Shown here: piece after piece, positions 61,562 to 64,000 of the stretch
How positions within the stretch are numbered: the first letter of the stretch is position 1
How the letters are laid out: every line of letters starts with the position of its first letter
Source of the DNA: Candidatus Latescibacterota bacterium
GTDB taxonomy: Bacteria; Latescibacterota; UBA2968
Assembly: GCA_022823725.1 (NCBI GenBank)
Contig: JAJEHL010000008.1
Location: forward strand, 1 to 64,000
Reading direction: 5' to 3'
Length of the DNA stretch: 64,000 nt
Made by a program: the position numbers and the translations under genes
The notes under the pieces: model-generated
What the model was told of the DNA's origin: nothing
Seen by the model: only the letters and a program-made list of their open reading frames with translations
The model's database searches: none

Positions 61562-62377
61562 CTATTCAAATTTTCTCTCAGTTCTGGTTTTTTCCCAGGT
61601 ACGCACCACGCGAACGAGCCTCGTACCGAGAATTTTATCGTGAAGTGCCCGATTGTCGCGATCCCATAGCATCCACAGACCACTAAGTCCCAGTGTGGCG
61701 ATAAAAATTATAGGCTGTAGAACAAATCTGCCCACCGCTTGTGACCAGGTTGGAACACCGCCTCCAACGCGCTCGACCCGAATCCCCAATTCGCGCATTC
61801 CAGGGGTAAATCCAGAACGCGCCCACCCCGATAAGGTCATGAAGACCCGGAAAACGAGTAAAATGATCAGGATGATGCCAAAATCGTTCCAGATAAGCAT
61901 CGCCCTGCTCTGTGCTGCGGGGTCTCCCTCAATCAATCCAACAGCGATGTCCTTCGCACTACCCACAAAACCCGTGATGTCTGACCAGAGATCGTCGGAT
62001 TGATTGCCACCGCCGCCACCTCGCCCGCCGCGTCCACCGCGTCCGCCTCGTCCACCACCGCCGGCACTTGCGGTTGGGGCACTTGGAAAAAGAACGCTTT
62101 TGAGAAGAAAAAAAATCAAAAAGGGAACGAGCACTTGCATGGAGAAATCAATCGCGCTCGATGCGATGCGTCTCAAAAACCCGGGTGGCTCAATTATTGT
62201 ACGTATGCGTGTAGCTTTTGAATCAAAGTCCTTTAAGCGCGCTTCAATTTCGTCCCTAACTTGATCGAATCGCTCTGGAAACAGGTCTCGGTCCAGATGT
62301 GCATAAATATCTTCGAGTTCTGAAAGCGAATAGTTCTGAAGCGATTCGACAAACGCTTCATTTCGGCTCTGCTCCAT
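61562..62377 (-). CDS. RDD-family membrane protein with Gly/Arg-rich loop
   Basis: 271 residues. Residues ~62-92 hold a first membrane helix (RRIASSAIDFSMQVLVPFLIFFLL), with the RDD-like start. A loop (~100-125) is made of GGRGGRGG-type repeats. Two more helices follow (~155-175 and 215-240), ending WDRDNRALHDKILGTRLVRV, the RDD signature. RDD proteins are of unknown or transport-related function. A soluble helical N-terminus (~1-55) precedes the membrane part. ATG 62377 is just downstream of the RND gene stop. Confidence 0.8.
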   Translation of the reverse strand: MEQSRNEAFVESLQNYSLSELEDIYAHLDRDLFPERFDQVRDEIEARLKDFDSKATRIRTIIEPPGFLRRIASSAIDFSMQVLVPFLIFFLLKSVLFPSAPTASAGGGGRGGRGGRGGRGGGGGNQSDDLWSDITGFVGSAKDIAVGLIEGDPAAQSRAMLIWNDFGIILIILLVFRVFMTLSGWARSGFTPGMRELGIRVERVGGGVPTWSQAVGRFVLQPIIFIATLGLSGLWMLWDRDNRALHDKILGTRLVRVVRTWEKTRTERKFE

Positions 62378-62378
62378 G

Positions 62379-64000
62379 CTATTCCTTGCGGTCGGTTAGC
62401 GAATACAGCGTTGGGATCAGTACCAGGGTTACCAGTGTTGATACGACCAGGCCGCCGATAACGGTAATGGCCATAGGCGCGCGTATCTCTGCGCCCTGTC
62501 CCACAGGGAATATCATACCCACTACAGCCATGACCACGACGAATACCTGTCCGGACAATATGCCATCCAGCGCGCCTTCGATGCTTTTGACAAGGGGCTG
62601 AAAATTGAAAACGCCCAGTGCCATAGGCAACAAACCGAGCACGGTTGTCGAGGTGGTCATTAAAATGGGACGCAGGCGTACTTTGCCCCCTTCTGCTATG
62701 GCCTCCATTTTGGGCATGCCTTGATCTCTTCGAAGGGTGTTGATATAATCGATGAGCACGATGGCATTGTTGACGACAATGCCGGCGAGCATAATCAAAC
62801 CGATGAGCACGACCACACTGATGGTTTGTCCGGTCAGGAGGAGCAAGGCAAAAACACCTACCAGCGCAAAAGGGATGGCAAACATGATCACGAAGGGGTG
62901 AACGAGCGATTCAAACTGCGATGCCATTACCAGATAAACGAGAAAGATCGCCAGTCCAATCGCCAATTGCATACTTTCAAACGACCGCTGTTGCTCTTCG
63001 TTTTGTCCACCCACTTTAATGGCAAAATCGGCGGGCAACTCCATCCGATCGATTTCGCGTTCGAGGTCTGCGACGACAGCACTCAGACTTCGCCCTACCA
63101 GGTTGGCTGAAATCAATGCCACGCGCTCCTGATCAATTCTGCGAATTTCAGCAGGTCCCATTTCCACCTGTAAATCGGCGACAACACTCAGAGGAACTGG
63201 CGATGGGGCATTGTTGGGGCTGATGATCAATCGTCTCAGATCATCTACTGTGCTTCGATGTTCCTCCTCGGCTCGGACGCGAATATCGACTCGCCGATCT
63301 CCTCGAGTAAATTGTGTGGCAACCTCTCCTTGAACCTGATTGCGGATAATCTCGCCAATGGCATTAATCGTCGTACCCATTTGCGCCACACGCTTGCGGT
63401 CAAACCGAATTTGCACTTCAGGTGTACCGCCCTCGCTCGTGGTTTTAATATCTGTCAGTCCCGGGATGGTTTGCATGCGCGCCATCATTTCCCCGGCGAT
63501 CATCTGTAGCGACTGCAAATTATAACCGGCGACTTCCACTTCGACGGGTGTGCGGGACGAGAATAGCGATGGGCGAGTAAATTTTGTATCCACGGCGGGA
63601 ATTTCCAGGATCATCTGGCGCAAGCGATCCATCACGGCAATTTCGCGATCTCGAATAATACCCTCGTGGAGTACGACATTGACTTCGCCTACATTTTCCC
63701 TTTCTTCTCCGCCTCCTCCGCCAGATGCCGATTGCGTGCCGACAATGCTGTACACCAGACGCACTTCGGGTTGGCTGCGCACAATTCTCTCAATGGCTTG
63801 AATGGATTGCGTGGTCGCGACAAGGGGCGTACCCAGTGGCATTTCGACTGAAATTGAGAACTCTCCCTGGCTCATTTCGGGGATCAGTTCACTGCCCAGT
63901 CTATTGCCAAGTGTCGCAGTGCCGCCCAGGAGGGCTATTGCCAACCCAATTACATACAGGCGATGCCTGAGTGCCCACCTGATAATGTGCGGATAGATGA
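62379..64000 (-). CDS. RND efflux pump (AcrB/CzcA type), C-terminal part
   Basis: The frame is open from the window edge, so the N-terminal part is missing; the visible ~540 residues start IRWALRHRLYVIGLAIALLGG. It includes porter-domain sequence (LGRSLSAVVADLEREIDRMEL) and the membrane block GLIMLAGIVVNNAIVLIDY with AIAEGGKVRLRPILMTTSTTVLGLLPMAL, the RND hallmark. It is an inner-membrane proton-driven exporter and would need a membrane-fusion protein and outer-membrane channel, probably to the right of the window. The last codon is 1 base before the RDD gene, so they share an operon. Confidence 0.9.
   Translation of the reverse strand, partial: IYPHIIRWALRHRLYVIGLAIALLGGTATLGNRLGSELIPEMSQGEFSISVEMPLGTPLVATTQSIQAIERIVRSQPEVRLVYSIVGTQSASGGGGGEERENVGEVNVVLHEGIIRDREIAVMDRLRQMILEIPAVDTKFTRPSLFSSRTPVEVEVAGYNLQSLQMIAGEMMARMQTIPGLTDIKTTSEGGTPEVQIRFDRKRVAQMGTTINAIGEIIRNQVQGEVATQFTRGDRRVDIRVRAEEEHRSTVDDLRRLIISPNNAPSPVPLSVVADLQVEMGPAEIRRIDQERVALISANLVGRSLSAVVADLEREIDRMELPADFAIKVGGQNEEQQRSFESMQLAIGLAIFLVYLVMASQFESLVHPFVIMFAIPFALVGVFALLLLTGQTISVVVLIGLIMLAGIVVNNAIVLIDYINTLRRDQGMPKMEAIAEGGKVRLRPILMTTSTTVLGLLPMALGVFNFQPLVKSIEGALDGILSGQVFVVVMAVVGMIFPVGQGAEIRAPMAITVIGGLVVSTLVTLVLIPTLYSLTDRKE

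Noticed and set aside
1..64000. tRNA and rRNA genes
   Set aside because: No tRNA-like cloverleaf with a GGTTCGAATCC-type arm and no rRNA signature was seen by eye; a covariance search was not possible.

Overview
The window looks like a chromosomal segment of a Gram-negative bacterium. An RND-type inner-membrane pump, a MotA/TolQ/ExbB-like stator protein, a putative lipoprotein and a three-gene squalene module (hpnC, hpnD, hpnE) all point that way. It is also rich in repeat-type proteins (ankyrin, plant-type LRR, YWTD, WD40, twelve FN3 domains, cohesin/dockerin, PPC). That mix is familiar from uncultured candidate phyla such as Latescibacterota or Poribacteria. No rRNA or other phylogenetic marker is present, so this placement is only a suggestion.

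Layout. (1) 1-3.5 kb: membrane proteins of unknown role, one apparently frameshifted, and a protein with two PPC domains. (2) 3.5-11.6 kb: a co-directional phospho-signalling locus. It holds two secreted trypsin-fold/FHA proteins (one with its catalytic Ser replaced), a membrane VWA protein whose N-terminus resembles a stator B subunit, a cytoplasmic FHA protein, a MotA/TolQ/ExbB-like channel, another FHA protein, a PpkA-like Ser/Thr kinase and a PP2C phosphatase. (3) 11.6-32.6 kb: a complete CRISPR-Cas island. Adaptation and processing genes come first (cas6 with a truncated 5' duplicate, a TPR-primase-polymerase of the CAPP type, cas1, cas2). Then come a leader, an array of 32 repeats with two repeat alleles, a stand-alone group-II-intron-type reverse transcriptase, a CARF-HEPN effector with a second CARF-like domain, and a type III-D-variant effector complex (Cas10 without HD, Cas7-Cas5-Cas11 fusion, Cas7-2x, Csx19, Cas7-insertion fused to a cold-shock domain). 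A CARF protein with a RelE-like C-terminus and a terminator close the island. (4) 32.6-38.7 kb: a small membrane protein, a large secreted multidomain propeller protein, an FGE/SUMF-type protein and an AAA ATPase with a nuclease-like C-terminus. (5) 38.7-50.3 kb: a structured-RNA candidate with its own sigma70-type promoter, then four ankyrin-repeat genes and two LRR genes in two duplicated cassettes. (6) 50.4-51.2 kb: a RelE/ParE-type toxin-antitoxin pair. (7) 51.3-54.3 kb: hpnCDE. (8) Minus strand, 54.3-64 kb: threonine synthase, a sigma54 activator with a degenerate receiver and an apparent sigma54 promoter of its own, a 12xFN3 putative lipoprotein, a small envelope protein, an RDD membrane protein and the C-terminal part of an RND pump.

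How the genes work together. In the CRISPR island, Cas1/Cas2 with the primase-polymerase and RT would acquire spacers, possibly from RNA or ssDNA. Cas6 would process the array. The III-D complex would cut target RNA and, through the intact GGDD of Cas10, make cyclic oligoadenylates that activate two ancillary effectors. The 3.5-11.6 kb locus reads as a membrane stator-like machine controlled by Thr phosphorylation (kinase, phosphatase and FHA readers).

Most notable: the cold-shock domain fused to a Cas7 subunit; the mosaic CRISPR array with hybrid repeats at both junctions and overlapping spacers; a VWA-bearing putative stator in a kinase/FHA locus; a repeated pseudoknotted RNA element found four times; and a sigma54 activator with a degenerate receiver downstream of a sigma54 promoter.
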